Program-made: the position numbers and the translations under genes
Shown here: one piece after another, positions 1 to 12,170 of the stretch
How the letters are laid out: each line of letters starts with the position of its first letter
Numbering within the stretch: the stretch's first letter is position 1
The notes under the pieces: generated by a model
Told to the model about the DNA's origin: nothing
Database searches by the model: none
The model's input: only the letters and a program-made list of their open reading frames with translations
Assembly: GCF_029211265.1 (NCBI RefSeq)
Contig: NZ_JARGEL010000013.1
Span: 1-64,000 of the forward strand
DNA from: Extensimonas soli
GTDB lineage: Bacteria > Pseudomonadota > Gammaproteobacteria > Burkholderiales > Burkholderiaceae_C
DNA length: 64,000 bases
Direction of reading: 5' to 3'

Positions 1-408
1 GTTGAGGAAGACGATGATGTAGGGCACGCCAACCTGGCGGGCCAGCAGGATGTGCTCACGGGTCTGGGGCATGGGGCCGTCTGCGGCCGAGCACACCAGG
101 ATCGCACCGTCCATCTGCGCCGCGCCGGTGATCATGTTTTTCACATAGTCGGCGTGGCCGGGGCAGTCCACGTGGGCATAGTGGCGGTTGGCGGTTTCGT
201 ATTCGACGTGCGCGGTGTTGATGGTGATGCCGCGTGCCTTTTCTTCGGGCGCTGCGTCGATTTCGTCGTATTTCTTGGCTTCACCGCCAAACTTGGCCGA
301 CAGCACTGTGGCGATGGCCGCCGTCAGCGTGGTCTTGCCATGGTCCACGTGACCAATCGTGCCCACGTTGACGTGCGGCTTCGTGCGTTCGAATTTTCCT
401 TTTGCCAT
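1..408 (-). CDS. tuf: Elongation factor Tu, N-terminal 136 codons (runs off the window)
   Basis: EF-Tu delivers aminoacyl-tRNA to the ribosomal A site as a GTPase in the cytoplasm. The visible part begins [20 protein letters not shown] and carries the P-loop GHVDHGKT (residues 19-26), the switch I stretch with RGITI, and DCPGHADY. The ATG at 408-406 is preceded by GGAGA about nine bases upstream on the coding strand. It is the last visible gene of the str operon (rpsL, rpsG, fusA, tuf, all minus). The C-terminus lies left of base 1. Its leader is unusual: four tandem hairpins separate it from fusA. Confidence 0.97.
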
Positions 409-530
409 TTCTCAAATCTCCAAAGAGCAAACCCCGTGTGTCGGTTTAAGGTCTGCACCCAGTTGCTGGATCGCCCCGCACGGGGACAGGGCGGCACTGG
501 ATCGCAGACCGGGGGATTCACCGGAGGCAG

Positions 531-734
531 GTGCCAGAGCAAATTCGATGGGGGAATTTGGTCTGGGACGCTGTCCTGGTCAGAGGTGCCCGAGCAAAAT
601 CGCTGCGCGAATTGGGTCCGGTACACTTTTCTAGCTTGAGGTGCCAGAGCAAATTCGCTGCGCGATTTTGGTCCGGCACACTTTTCTAGTTAGAGGTGCC
701 AGAGCAAAATCGCTGCGCGATTTTGGTCTGGCAC
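531..734. repeat. Four tandem 55-bp hairpin repeats between fusA and tuf
   Basis: The fusA-tuf gap (409-742, 334 bp, no gene) contains four units starting at 531, 586, 641 and 696, exactly 55 bp apart. Each starts with a 39-base imperfect palindrome beginning GTGCCMGAGC. The fourth unit (696-734) has two 18-base arms around a 3-base loop. The ninth base of the arm is mispaired in every copy. The 16-base linkers are related (CTTTTCTAG type). In the direction of tuf transcription no T-run follows the stems, so they do not look like intrinsic terminators. They would form serial hairpins in the tuf leader RNA. The remainder (409-530) shows only the tuf ribosome-binding site. Confidence 0.9.
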
Positions 735-742
735 GCTAAGGG

Positions 743-2845
<2,103 letters not shown>

Positions 2846-3024
2846 GTTGGGGTCCTTGTTGATCGTAATGCGGTGAGGATGGTGACAGTTGTGTCGTGTC
2901 AGATGCTCCAGCGGGAGCAGACGCCGAGCGCAGGCAGTTCAAAAATTCTTGCCACCTGAATCGACACAAGGCCGCAGGCAATGGTGCCGGCGGCCCGTGA
3001 CAGGCGAGCGAACGACGCGCGGAC

Positions 3025-3498
3025 TCAGAAGCGGAAGTGGCTGAATGCCTTGTTGGCCTCGGCCATGCGGTGCACTTCATCGCGCTTCTTCATGGCACCG
3101 CCGCGACCTTCGGTCGCCTCGAGCAGTTCGTTGGCCAGTCGCTGGGCCATGGATTTCTCGCCACGCTTGCGCGCGGCCTCCTTGATCCAGCGCATGGACA
3201 GGGCCAGGCGGCGCACGGGACGCACTTCCACGGGCACCTGGTAGTTCGCACCGCCCACGCGGCGGGACTTGACCTCGACCATAGGCTTCACGTTGTTGAT
3301 GGCGGTCGTGAAGATTTCCAGCGGGTCTTTGCCCGGGGTCTTCTTCTCGATCAGGTCCAGGGCACCATAAATGATGCGCTCGGCGACCGCCTTTTTGCCA
3401 CCTTCCATGATCACGTTCATGAATTTGGACAGCTCGACATTGCCGAATTTGGGATCCGGCAGGATTTCACGTTTGGGGACTTCGCGACGACGTGGCAT
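3025..3498 (-). CDS. rpsG: 30S ribosomal protein S7
   Basis: S7 nucleates assembly of the 30S head and contacts the E-site tRNA; in model bacteria it also represses its own operon. The 157-residue protein begins [20 protein letters not shown] and contains the conserved [13 protein letters not shown] region and [12 protein letters not shown], which identify S7 clearly. It lies between rpsL (178 bp upstream) and fusA in the str operon. The gaps of nearly 180 bp on either side are larger than in Escherichia coli. No other gene is seen in them. Confidence 0.98.
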   Translation of the reverse strand: MPRRREVPKREILPDPKFGNVELSKFMNVIMEGGKKAVAERIIYGALDLIEKKTPGKDPLEIFTTAINNVKPMVEVKSRRVGGANYQVPVEVRPVRRLALSMRWIKEAARKRGEKSMAQRLANELLEATEGRGGAMKKRDEVHRMAEANKAFSHFRF

Positions 3499-3676
3499 TT
3501 TTTACCTCTTGATTTGCTTCAGCTGGCACCTTTTCAGGTACCGCGAGAGCCATTTTGGGACTCTCACTTACTCGGCCCATGCAAAAACGCTCTGCATTTC
3601 GGGCCACTACGCTGCCTCACCGCGCCACGCGGGAAACAGCACCGATGACTTGGAACAATGAAAACCCCGGGCCGGA

Positions 3677-4054
3677 TTATTTGGCCTTGGGCTTCTTGGC
3701 ACCGTACTTGGAGCGCGACTGCTTGCGGTCTTTCACGCCTTGCAGGTCGAGCGAGCCACGCACGATGTGGTAGCGCACACCCGGCAAGTCCTTGACACGA
3801 CCGCCGCGCACCAGCACCACCGAGTGCTCTTGCAGGTTGTGGCCTTCGCCGCCGATGTAGGAAATGACCTCGAAGCCGTTCGTCAGGCGCACCTTGGCGA
3901 CCTTGCGCAAGGCGGAGTTGGGCTTTTTGGGCGTCGTGGTATAGACGCGCGTGCAGACGCCGCGGCGCTGCGGGCAGTTTTGCATCGCGGGGCTCTTGGA
4001 CTTGGTCTGCTCGACCTCGCGCCCGTGACGCACGAGTTGGTTGATGGTTGGCAT
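3677..4054 (-). CDS. rpsL: 30S ribosomal protein S12
   Basis: S12 sits at the decoding centre and controls translational accuracy. The 125-residue product starting [16 protein letters not shown] matches the family length. An upstream in-frame extension to 4165 is open but lies across the promoter and is rejected. The lysines that decide streptomycin response, K43 in [12 protein letters not shown] and K88 in GGRVKDLPG, are both wild type, so no rpsL-type streptomycin resistance is expected. It is the first gene of the str operon here. Confidence 0.98.
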   Translation of the reverse strand: MPTINQLVRHGREVEQTKSKSPAMQNCPQRRGVCTRVYTTTPKKPNSALRKVAKVRLTNGFEVISYIGGEGHNLQEHSVVLVRGGRVKDLPGVRYHIVRGSLDLQGVKDRKQSRSKYGAKKPKAK

Positions 4055-4118
4055 GAAATACGTCCCTGAACGTGAAAACGAAAACGTGAAACCCTTCGGA
4101 AATTCCGAAAAGCCCGTG

Positions 4119-4147
4119 AATATAACAGGATGCGTCAGGATGGGCAA
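4119..4147 (-). promoter_or_regulatory. Sigma70-type promoter of the str operon
   Basis: On the minus strand TTGCCC (4147-4142) and TATATT (4124-4119) are separated by exactly 17 bases, ending about 65 bases before the rpsL ATG. This is close to the sigma70 consensus in sequence and spacing and sits where the operon promoter is expected. The rest of the 348-bp gap between rpsL and the divergent dehydratase gene (4055-4402) shows no gene and only G+C-rich sequence. I see no convincing promoter for the plus-strand gene in it. Confidence 0.7.
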
Positions 4148-4402
4148 GTGCCACGGATGGGCCACGTAGTACCCGGCTGCGGGGTCGCCAACGCGCCCTC
4201 CTGGGGGTTGCAGACATTGCGCGGGGCTACCCCGGGGCCACCGGGGCTAACATAGGGCCCGCAGCTCTTCCCCTTGGAGTCTTCATGATGTCTCTGCTTT
4301 GTGCCTTCGCGCGCCCCTGGGCCGGCGCATGCTCTTTTCCTACAGCCGTCACGGGGTTGCCATGCGTCCGGCGTGCGCAGCTCGAAAAAATGGGAGGCGC
4401 AC

Positions 4403-5287
4403 GTGACTGACGCCGACCGCAGCATCGACGCTCAGTTGCTGGCGCAACTCCAAGCCTGGCAGGGCCGAACCGAGACCTTGCACGACAGCATCGCCGCCGC
4501 GCCCATGCGCGGGCTTTCGGCCACGCTCGACCGCGACGACGAAGCCCCGCTGCCGGGCTCCCCGCTGCCGCCGCTGTGGCATTGGCTTTACTTCTTGCCG
4601 CAGGTGCGCCAAAGCGGCATCGGCCCCGACGGGCATCCGCGCCGCGGCGGCTTTCTGCCGCCCGTGCCGCTGCCGCGGCGCATGTGGGCGGGGGGGCGCC
4701 TGCAATGGGAGGCCGACAACCCGCTCACGCAGGGCGACACGTTGCGGCGTATCTCACGCATCGAGTCGGTCACGCACAAAGCGGGCCGCAGCGGCGACCT
4801 AGTGTTCGTGCTCGTGCGGCATGAAATTTTCAACGAGCGTGGCCTGGCGCTGACCGAGGAGCAGGACATCGTGTATCGCCCCGCCGCGCAGCCCGGCGAC
4901 CCGGCGCCTGCGCCCACGCAAGCAGCGCAGGACGCGCCCTGGCAGCGCGCGCTGGCGCCCGACCCGGTGCTGCTGTTTCGCTACTCGGCGCTGACCTTCA
5001 ACGGCCACCGCATCCACTACGACCGCCAGTACGCGACCGAAGTCGAGTGCTACCCCGGTCTGGTCGTGCACGGGCCACTGCTCGCGACGCTGCTGCTCGA
5101 CTTGCTGCGCCGCCACCTGCCGGCCGCGCGCGTGCAGCGCTTCGAGTTCAAGGCGCTGCGCCCCACCTTCGACCTGCACCCGTTTCGCGTGCACGGCGCG
5201 CCCGCCGACGGCGGCCGCAGCGCGCGCCTGTGGAGCAGCGACCATGAAGGCTGGCTCACCATGCAGGCGTCGGCGCAAGTGTTCTGA
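4403..5287 (+). CDS. HTD2/mesaconyl-C4-CoA-hydratase-like (MaoC superfamily) dehydratase
   Basis: A 294-residue acyl-thioester hydratase/dehydratase with two hot-dog halves. The N-terminal half has LWHWLYF (58-64) and RGGFLPPVPLPRRMWAGG (81-98). The C-terminal half has FNGHRIHYD (199-207) and VHGPLLATLL (222-231), the MaoC-type catalytic region. The family includes mitochondrial HTD2 and bacterial mesaconyl/itaconyl-CoA hydratases; the substrate cannot be read from sequence. The GTG start is chosen because GGGAGG lies 5-6 bases upstream and the open frame further upstream has no family resemblance. It stands alone, divergent from the str operon, with no CoA-transferase or lyase partner next to it. 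Confidence 0.8.
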   Translation: MTDADRSIDAQLLAQLQAWQGRTETLHDSIAAAPMRGLSATLDRDDEAPLPGSPLPPLWHWLYFLPQVRQSGIGPDGHPRRGGFLPPVPLPRRMWAGGRLQWEADNPLTQGDTLRRISRIESVTHKAGRSGDLVFVLVRHEIFNERGLALTEEQDIVYRPAAQPGDPAPAPTQAAQDAPWQRALAPDPVLLFRYSALTFNGHRIHYDRQYATEVECYPGLVVHGPLLATLLLDLLRRHLPAARVQRFEFKALRPTFDLHPFRVHGAPADGGRSARLWSSDHEGWLTMQASAQVF

Positions 5288-5358
5288 GAACCGGCTCAGA
5301 TGCTCAGAAATAGCCCCGAGCTTTTCCCTCCACCCCACCACTTTTTGAAGCGACCACC

Positions 5359-6198
5359 ATGCCATTGAGCCCCACCGCCTCCCACGACGCCCCCCTGATC
5401 GCCTTCATCGGCGGCGGCAACATGGCCAGCGCCCTGATCGGCGGCCTGCTGCGCCAGGGGCATGCACGCGAGCGCATTCTGGTCGTCGAACCCTGGGCCG
5501 AGGCGCGCGCCGCCTTGCTGCGCGTGCATGGTATTGCGGCACTGGCCGAAGCCGGCCCGGCGCTGGCGCAGGCCGACACCGTGGTCTGGGCCGTGAAGCC
5601 GCAGACCTTTCGCGACGCCGCCGCGCAGGCCGGCCCGCATACCGCCAAGGCGCTGCACCTGAGCGTGGCTGCGGGCATACGCTCGGACAGCATCGCGCGC
5701 TGGCTGGGCAGCGAGCGCATCGTGCGCTGCATGCCCAACACGCCAGCGCTCATCGGCCTGGGCATGAGCGCGCTCTACGCCCGCCCCGCCGTGGGCGCGA
5801 CCGAACGCACGCGCGTGGAGACCATCATGGCGCCTACGGGCGAATTCCTGTGGGTGGAGGGCGAAGCGCAGCTCGACGCCGTGACCGCGCTCTCGGGCTC
5901 GGGGCCGGCGTATGTGTTTTATTTCCTCGAAACCATGGTGCGTGCGGGCACATCGATGGGCCTCTCGACCGCGCAGGCGCACCAGCTCGCCGTGGGCACC
6001 TTCGTCGGCGCGGCGCAGCTCGCGCAGCGCTCGGACGAGCCGCCCGCCGTACTGCGCGAGCGCGTCACTTCCAAGGGCGGCACGACCTACGCGGCGCTGC
6101 AGTGCCTGGAGCAAAACCACGTGGCCGAGCACTTCATGCGCGCCATGGAGGCCGCACGCGAGCGGGCGCGTGAGCTCGGGGATGAATTCGGGGCCTGA
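5359..6198 (+). CDS. proC: Pyrroline-5-carboxylate reductase
   Basis: Catalyses the last step of proline synthesis, NAD(P)H reduction of 1-pyrroline-5-carboxylate. The 279-residue length is typical. The Rossmann motif FIGGGNMASALIGGLL lies near the N-terminus. The mid-protein RCMPNTPALIGLGMSAL and the C-terminal SGSGPAYVFYFLE plus TSKGGTTYAALQ are family signatures. It is followed by convergent ubiA. Its TGA stop is the first base triplet of a copy of a dispersed repeat (6197-6260). Confidence 0.96.
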   Translation: MPLSPTASHDAPLIAFIGGGNMASALIGGLLRQGHARERILVVEPWAEARAALLRVHGIAALAEAGPALAQADTVVWAVKPQTFRDAAAQAGPHTAKALHLSVAAGIRSDSIARWLGSERIVRCMPNTPALIGLGMSALYARPAVGATERTRVETIMAPTGEFLWVEGEAQLDAVTALSGSGPAYVFYFLETMVRAGTSMGLSTAQAHQLAVGTFVGAAQLAQRSDEPPAVLRERVTSKGGTTYAALQCLEQNHVAEHFMRAMEAARERARELGDEFGA

Positions 6199-6260
6199 GC
6201 TGCTTGATGGGCAAAATCGCCGTTTTGCGCAGGTGCATCCTGCACAAGCAGCTATCAAAA
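6197..6260 (-). repeat. Dispersed AGCTGCTTG-type repeat, copy 1
   Basis: Read on the minus strand it gives ATAGCTGCTTGTGCAGGATG, then CCTGCGCAAAACGGC and GATTTTG. The left edge has its own inverted AGCTGCTTG, so the copy is a larger palindrome. It fills the gap between convergent proC and ubiA and carries the proC stop codon. It is one of seven related copies in this window. Confidence 0.6.
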
Positions 6261-6262
6261 CA

Positions 6263-7174
6263 TTAGCCCTTGAGGGCGTAACCAAGCACAATGCCCGCAA
6301 ACAGCGTGCAGCCCAGCCAGTGGTTTTCGCGGAAGGCCTTGAAGCAGCCTGCGCGGCTGCGCGTGCGGATCAGGCTCCAGTGCCACACGACCTGCGCGAG
6401 CGCAAGCCCGAGCGCTACGTAAAACGGAGTGCCTAGCGCATACGGCGCAAGCACCCAGGCCCAAATGGCCAGAAAAATCAGATAGAACGCCGTGATCGCC
6501 GCCACGTCGAAGCGCCCGAGCGTGATGGCCGAGGTCTTCATGCCTATGCGCAGATCGTCGTCGCGGTCGACCATGGCGTACTCGGTGTCGTAGGCCAAGA
6601 CCCAGAACAAGTTGCCGAACCACAGCAGCCAGGCGGTGGCCGGCACCTGCCCTTGCGCGGCGGCAAAGGCCATCACGATGCCGAAGCTGAAAGCCACGCC
6701 CAGCACGGCCTGCGGCATCGCGAAAAAGCGCTTGGTGTAGGGGTAAAAAATCGTCACGAGCAGCGCCGGCACCGAGCACAGCACGGCGGCGGTGCTGGTG
6801 GTAAGCACGAGCGCAAAGGCCAGCAGCGCCAGCACGGCGGCGACGAGCAGCGCCTCGCGCACCGACACCGCCCCGGTGGTCACAGGCCGCTGCGCCGTGC
6901 GCTTGACGTGGCGGTCGAAGGCGCGGTCGGCCACGTCGTTGACGCAGCAGCCGGCGCTGCGCATGAGCACCGTGCCGAGCACGAACACTGCCAGCAGGTG
7001 CCAGCCCGGAAAGCCCCCCGCCGCCACCCACAGGCCGCTGAGCGTGGGCCACAGCAGCACGAGCCAGCCCGCAGGCCGGTCCCAGCGGATCAGGTCGAGG
7101 TACAGCGCCCAGCGGCTGCGCGGTGCCACGGGCTCAGGGGAAGATGGTTGCATGGGTATCGTCGGCATGGGCAT
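6263..7174 (-). CDS. ubiA: 4-hydroxybenzoate octaprenyltransferase
   Basis: An integral membrane prenyltransferase that attaches the polyprenyl chain to 4-hydroxybenzoate in ubiquinone synthesis. The first aspartate-rich motif, [15 protein letters not shown] (79-93), and the second, [13 protein letters not shown] near residue 205-217, bind Mg-diphosphate. The 303 residues are mostly hydrophobic, consistent with about nine membrane segments. Met8 (MQPSS) is a possible alternative start. The gene is convergent with proC. The identification from the two Asp motifs plus length is strong. Confidence 0.95.
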   Translation of the reverse strand: MPMPTIPMQPSSPEPVAPRSRWALYLDLIRWDRPAGWLVLLWPTLSGLWVAAGGFPGWHLLAVFVLGTVLMRSAGCCVNDVADRAFDRHVKRTAQRPVTTGAVSVREALLVAAVLALLAFALVLTTSTAAVLCSVPALLVTIFYPYTKRFFAMPQAVLGVAFSFGIVMAFAAAQGQVPATAWLLWFGNLFWVLAYDTEYAMVDRDDDLRIGMKTSAITLGRFDVAAITAFYLIFLAIWAWVLAPYALGTPFYVALGLALAQVVWHWSLIRTRSRAGCFKAFRENHWLGCTLFAGIVLGYALKG

Positions 7175-7310
7175 CGATTCGGGAGCGGTTCATGGCGATC
7201 TTGGGGTGGCCTCGAGCTCGCATTGCCGCGCCGCCGCAAAAACCCGCTGCAGCGCCGCAAGGGCGCAGGCGCGGCGCAGGCAAGCGCCAGGTGCCGAACC
7301 GGGCGTGATG

Positions 7311-9062
7311 TTACCGCCGCTGCGCGGACTGCTCCGACCGTTGCGCCCCTTGCTGCGCCTCCATGGCGCGCCCCACGGCCACGCCGCGCAGAAATTCGGC
7401 GATGCCGCGCTCGAGCGCGCCCTGCTGCGCCAGCCTTTGCGCGAGCACGGCGGCCTGCACGAAGTCGCGCTGCACACCCACACCTTGCTGCAGGCGCGTG
7501 GCATCTTGCCACCAGCGTTGCATGCGCGGCGGCAGCAAAGGGCGCAGCACCTCGAGGTTGTAGCGCAGGCGCTTGGCGAGGATGCGCGCACGGTGCAGGT
7601 CGGCGACCTGGTCACTGTGCTCGGCCTGGGCACACGCGCGCTGCCAGTTGGCATGGAGCCGCTCGATGCGGCGGCGCAGCCAGCGGCGTGGCGCATTGCT
7701 CTGCGCTTGGGACGCGGCGGCGCCCTCCAGCGCCCAGGCCGCGGGCTCGGTCAACGAATGGAGCCAATGCAGCAAGTCAAGCAAGGCCAAACCCGTCTGC
7801 GGCTGCTGCAACGCCGCACGCAAGGCGGCACGCGCCCGGTCCGCCGCCTGCGCGAAGGCTTGCTCGGCCACCAGCCAATCCTGGGCGCGCTGCAGATCGG
7901 GCGGCAAAGCTGCGCCAGATTCTGCTGGCAGGCCGTCCGGGGCGCCACCCGGCGCGGCAGCCGGCACGTCCTCGACCGCAACCACAACCCCCACTGGCAC
8001 GCTCGCCGCATCGTCGGCCAGATAGGCTGCGCGCAAGGCCGGCAGCACCTGCGTAGCGGCCACGTCCAGGTCGCGCAACGCGCCGAGGCGCTCGAACATG
8101 GGGGCGAGCTGCGCACGCCCCGGCGAATCGGGCTGCGCAAGCGCCGGGCGCAACAGCCGCTGGGCGCTGCGCAGGCGCCGCCAGCCCACGCGCACCTGGT
8201 GCACCAACTCGGGGTCGTCGGCCTGGCACAGTGCGTACAGGTTGGCGCTGAACTGGCCCCACATCTCTGACAGCATGGCGAATGCCAGCACGGGCAGCGG
8301 CTGCCGTGGCGTCAACGCGGGCGGACGCGCGCGCCGCGGCGCGTGGAGCTTGCCCCGCGCCAGCGCGAAGCCGCGCTCGGCCTTGCTTGCAGCGAGCGGC
8401 AGCACCGCCACGTGCGCCGCGATCTGCCGCGCCAGATCGAACAGGTCGGAGGGCGCGCCGGTCAGCAGTTCGAGTTCGATTTCGGCGATCGGCGCCGTGC
8501 GCTCGCCGGCTTCGATCTGCCCTATGTCCAGCGCCACTTCGATGGTGGCGCCGCCGCGCCGGCGCAGCGTCCAGGTGGTGCGCTCGCAGGTGGTGCAAAA
8601 GCAGGGCTGCAGCACCGCGGCGATGTTGCCGTCCGGGTCCAGCGGCTGCCACGCGGGCAAGGCCTGCAGCGCCGCAACATCCAGGTCCGGGCCGGGTACG
8701 GCGCACTCCCACTCGCCGCGCTGGCTCAGCGCCGACTCGCCGCCGTCGGTCTTGAGCGCCTGCAGCCATTGCCCACGCTCGGGCGCAGCAGCGTCGGTGG
8801 CAGCGCGGGTGGCGGCATCGGCGGCCTCTGCACTGGCTTCCACGTTGGCCACGTGGCGCAGGCGCAGGGCAGCGCGTTGGGCGCACAAACGCAGGTCGGG
8901 CGTGTCGTAATAGACGCTCAGCAGCTGGCGCCGCTGCGCCTTGTGCCGCGCCAGGGCCGGCACGCGCGCGAGTTCGCGTGCCCATTGCGTCGCGTCGCCG
9001 CCGGGCAGGGCGAGCTTGAGCTCGACTTCCTGCCCTGTCGCCGCGTGTGGTTCGGTGGCCAT
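7311..9062 (-). CDS. CYTH and CHAD domain protein (inorganic triphosphatase/polyphosphate binding)
   Basis: A 583-residue two-domain protein. The N-terminal CYTH domain has the EXEXK signature at E12-E14-K16 (QEVELKLAL), which in this family hydrolyses triphosphate. The C-terminal CHAD half starts near FAMLSEMWGQFSANLYALC and continues with repeated helical HQVRVGWRRLRSAQRLLRPAL and HRARILAKRLRYNLEVL, conserved His/Arg helices that in characterised members bind polyphosphate. The start at 9062 (MATEPHAATG) is chosen because the open extension upstream has no family sequence and overlaps dps. It lies 31 bp after dps and near ppk2, so a polyphosphate connection is plausible. Confidence 0.88.
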   Translation of the reverse strand: MATEPHAATGQEVELKLALPGGDATQWARELARVPALARHKAQRRQLLSVYYDTPDLRLCAQRAALRLRHVANVEASAEAADAATRAATDAAAPERGQWLQALKTDGGESALSQRGEWECAVPGPDLDVAALQALPAWQPLDPDGNIAAVLQPCFCTTCERTTWTLRRRGGATIEVALDIGQIEAGERTAPIAEIELELLTGAPSDLFDLARQIAAHVAVLPLAASKAERGFALARGKLHAPRRARPPALTPRQPLPVLAFAMLSEMWGQFSANLYALCQADDPELVHQVRVGWRRLRSAQRLLRPALAQPDSPGRAQLAPMFERLGALRDLDVAATQVLPALRAAYLADDAASVPVGVVVAVEDVPAAAPGGAPDGLPAESGAALPPDLQRAQDWLVAEQAFAQAADRARAALRAALQQPQTGLALLDLLHWLHSLTEPAAWALEGAAASQAQSNAPRRWLRRRIERLHANWQRACAQAEHSDQVADLHRARILAKRLRYNLEVLRPLLPPRMQRWWQDATRLQQGVGVQRDFVQAAVLAQRLAQQGALERGIAEFLRGVAVGRAMEAQQGAQRSEQSAQRR

Positions 9063-9093
9063 GCGAGGCTGCCGGGCTTGTGCCGAAGCGCTC

Positions 9094-9597
9094 TTATTCT
9101 TCGAGCAAAGAGCGCAGCATCCACGCCGTCTGCTCGTGCACCGTGAGGCGCTGCGTGAGCAGGTCGGCCGTGGGTTCGTCGCCGGCTTTGTCGGCAATCG
9201 GGAACAGGCTGCGTGCAGTGCGCGCCACGGCCTCATGGCCCTCGACGAGGATGCGCACCATCTCAAGCGCCTTGGGCGGCTTGGCCGGCGCGTCGGGCAC
9301 GCTCGCGAGGCGGCCAAAATCGGCATAGGAGCCGGGCGCCACATGACCCAGCGAGCGGATGCGCTCGGCGATCGGATCGACGGCGTTCCACAGTTCGGTG
9401 TATTGCTGCATGAACATGGTGTGCAGCGTATTGAACATGGGGCCCGTGACGTTCCAGTGGAAGTTGTGCGTGGTCAGGTACAAGGTGTAGGTGTCGGCGA
9501 GCAGGCGCGACAGCCCTTCTGCAATGGCGGCGCGGTCTTTGTCGCTGATGCCGATCTGGATGGAGGGTGCCTGGGTTTTGCTGGTGGCTTTGGCCAT
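9094..9597 (-). CDS. dps: Dps family DNA-binding ferritin-like protein
   Basis: Dps forms a 12-subunit shell that oxidises and stores iron with hydrogen peroxide and protects DNA under starvation or oxidative stress. The 167-residue protein has the intersubunit ferroxidase site in [19 protein letters not shown] followed by [15 protein letters not shown]. The N-terminus MAKATSKTQ is Lys-bearing, as often used for DNA binding. GAGGAG lies six bases before the ATG. It is followed 31 bp later by the CYTH-CHAD gene in the same direction and may be co-transcribed with it. The 124-bp upstream gap toward ppk2 shows no clear sigma70 promoter. Confidence 0.96.
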   Translation of the reverse strand: MAKATSKTQAPSIQIGISDKDRAAIAEGLSRLLADTYTLYLTTHNFHWNVTGPMFNTLHTMFMQQYTELWNAVDPIAERIRSLGHVAPGSYADFGRLASVPDAPAKPPKALEMVRILVEGHEAVARTARSLFPIADKAGDEPTADLLTQRLTVHEQTAWMLRSLLEE

Positions 9598-9721
9598 GGT
9601 TTTCTCCTCAAGGTTGAAACTATCCGAAGAACGGGCACTGGATTTCGCGCTTGCAAAAGCTTAGCGCAAGTTGCTTGCCCGTAGATACTTCTGGGGGTAT
9701 GCGGGCCGTGCCAAAGACGGG

Positions 9722-10615
<894 letters not shown>

Positions 10616-10659
10616 GCGGTACTTTCGTGCGGTGATACTACTTTTAAGCTAGCTTCTAG

Positions 10660-10674
10660 CAGCCTGTCGGACTT
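10660..10674 (+). repeat. IS left terminal inverted repeat
   Basis: CAGCCTGTCGGACTT, immediately inside CTAG. It is perfectly complementary to 12171-12185. It is the end distal to the transposase start. Confidence 0.88.
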
Positions 10675-10760
10675 GAGCCGACGAACGGGGCGAATTCGAG
10701 CTGAAATTGGCTGAAATTGCTGTTTTTGAGCGAAAAACGCACTTTTCCCCCTGTTTTCCC

Positions 10761-12119
10761 CTACGCAAGACGCAATACGGCCAGGCGCTTCAAATTCCAC
10801 GCCAGGCAAACCAGCGTCCACTCACCCGCGACTTGCTCCAAACCGCGCAGTGAGAACTGGCGAAAGCCCAGCACCGACTTGATGATGCCAAACACCGGCT
10901 CAACGGTTTGCTTGCGCAGCGCGTACAGCGCCCGACCTGCTTTTGTCTTGAGCTTGTGCGCCATCACCTGCGCGGGCGTTGCGTCCTCGGGCAGGGCTGC
11001 GGGCTCGGTAAAACGCGCCAGCGGCGTTGGGTGGTGTTCGTCCCGTTTGACGGCAATGAAGGGGTCGATGTTTTTCGCTTGGCAGGCTTGCACGTTCTTG
11101 GCGCTGTAGTAGCCCGTATCGGCCAGCAGTTGCTTGGCCTGACCGAGCACTGGCGCCAGCGCTGCGATGCGCTCGAGCATGGGCTGTACTTGCTCTTTGT
11201 CGTTGCAGGCCTGCGTGACGCTGGGTGCGACGATGAGCATGCTGGCGGCATCGACGCCAGCCTGGGCGTTGTAGGCTTGCTCGAATCCGCCGCCGGCCAC
11301 CGGCATGATGCGCGATTGCTCATCGGTGAGGTTGATCTGGTCTTGGGCCTGGGGCTCAGCACGGGGTGCCTTGGGCAGTTTGCCCCGGGGTTTCTTGCCG
11401 GTTTCCTTGGCCTTTTGTTCACGCTGCGCCAGCTTGGCTTGGTATTCGGTCTGTTCTTTGTCCAAGCGCTTCTTGGCGCGCTCTTGGATCTTGGCTTTTG
11501 CCGCTTCCATGGCCTCGCGCCGATCCTGGCGTCGGGCGATTTCCTCTGGCAGGCCCATGCCATCGGGGAGCGCAGATTGATCGGCTTGCTCGGCCATTTG
11601 CAGCAGCGAGTCGACTTCTGCCCTGAGTTGGATTTCCAGCTGTTCAATGTGCCCCAGGGATAGGGCGCTGTGGCGCGAGGCGTTGGCTTTGATCTTGGTG
11701 CCGTCCAGGCTGATCGTGCCCAGATTGAGCAGTTTCATCTCTTGCGCCAGCTCCAGCACTTGCACGAAGAGGCCCGCCAACTCGCCAAGAAAGCGCCGGC
11801 GAAAGTTCGCCAGGGTGTCGTGGTCTGGGTGGGCGCCAGCCGCAATGAAACGAAACGCCACCGAGTCATAGGTGGCTCGCTCAATCTTGCGGCTCGAAAA
11901 CACGCCGGTGGCATAACCATAGACCAGCAGGGACAGCAGCATGCAGGGGTGATAGGCTGCACTGCCTCGCCCGGCATAAGCCTTTTCCAGCGCGCTCACA
12001 TCCAGGCGGTCGACCACTTCGACGATGAATCTGGCCAGGTGGTCTTGCGGGAGCCATTCATCCAGCGAGGGTGGCAGCAGGTACCCAGTCTGGCGGTCAA
12101 CACTTTGGAAGCGGCTCAT
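10761..12119 (-). CDS. IS1182-family DDE transposase
   Basis: A 452-residue intact transposase. The N-terminal DUF772-like domain starts MSRFQSVDRQTGYLLPP with YHPCMLLSLLVYGYATGVFS. The first catalytic Asp is in GTISLDGTKIKANAS (about D139), the second in LLADTGYYSAKN, and the Glu in the C-terminal RKQTVEPVFGIIKSVLGFR. A charged coiled-coil-like segment (roughly 165-250, rich in K, E, Q) separates the first two, as in this family. Length and intact motifs suggest an active or recently active element. Confidence 0.93.
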   Translation of the reverse strand: MSRFQSVDRQTGYLLPPSLDEWLPQDHLARFIVEVVDRLDVSALEKAYAGRGSAAYHPCMLLSLLVYGYATGVFSSRKIERATYDSVAFRFIAAGAHPDHDTLANFRRRFLGELAGLFVQVLELAQEMKLLNLGTISLDGTKIKANASRHSALSLGHIEQLEIQLRAEVDSLLQMAEQADQSALPDGMGLPEEIARRQDRREAMEAAKAKIQERAKKRLDKEQTEYQAKLAQREQKAKETGKKPRGKLPKAPRAEPQAQDQINLTDEQSRIMPVAGGGFEQAYNAQAGVDAASMLIVAPSVTQACNDKEQVQPMLERIAALAPVLGQAKQLLADTGYYSAKNVQACQAKNIDPFIAVKRDEHHPTPLARFTEPAALPEDATPAQVMAHKLKTKAGRALYALRKQTVEPVFGIIKSVLGFRQFSLRGLEQVAGEWTLVCLAWNLKRLAVLRLA

Positions 12120-12170
12120 CTGTCGGTAGGGTTGGGTGACAATGCCCAGATTATCCCAGCTGGGCTGCTT

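Noticed and set aside
531-734. CRISPR array
   Set aside because: The 55-bp units are contiguous near-identical repeats. There are no unique spacers, and no cas gene is nearby.
531-734. Tandem transcription terminators after fusA
   Set aside because: On the minus strand the stems are followed by CTCTAACTAG-like sequence, not a T-run. tuf must also be read through from the same operon.
4055-4165. N-terminal extension of rpsL
   Set aside because: The frame is open to 4165 but would cover the promoter, and S12 always begins close to MPTINQLVR or an equivalent.
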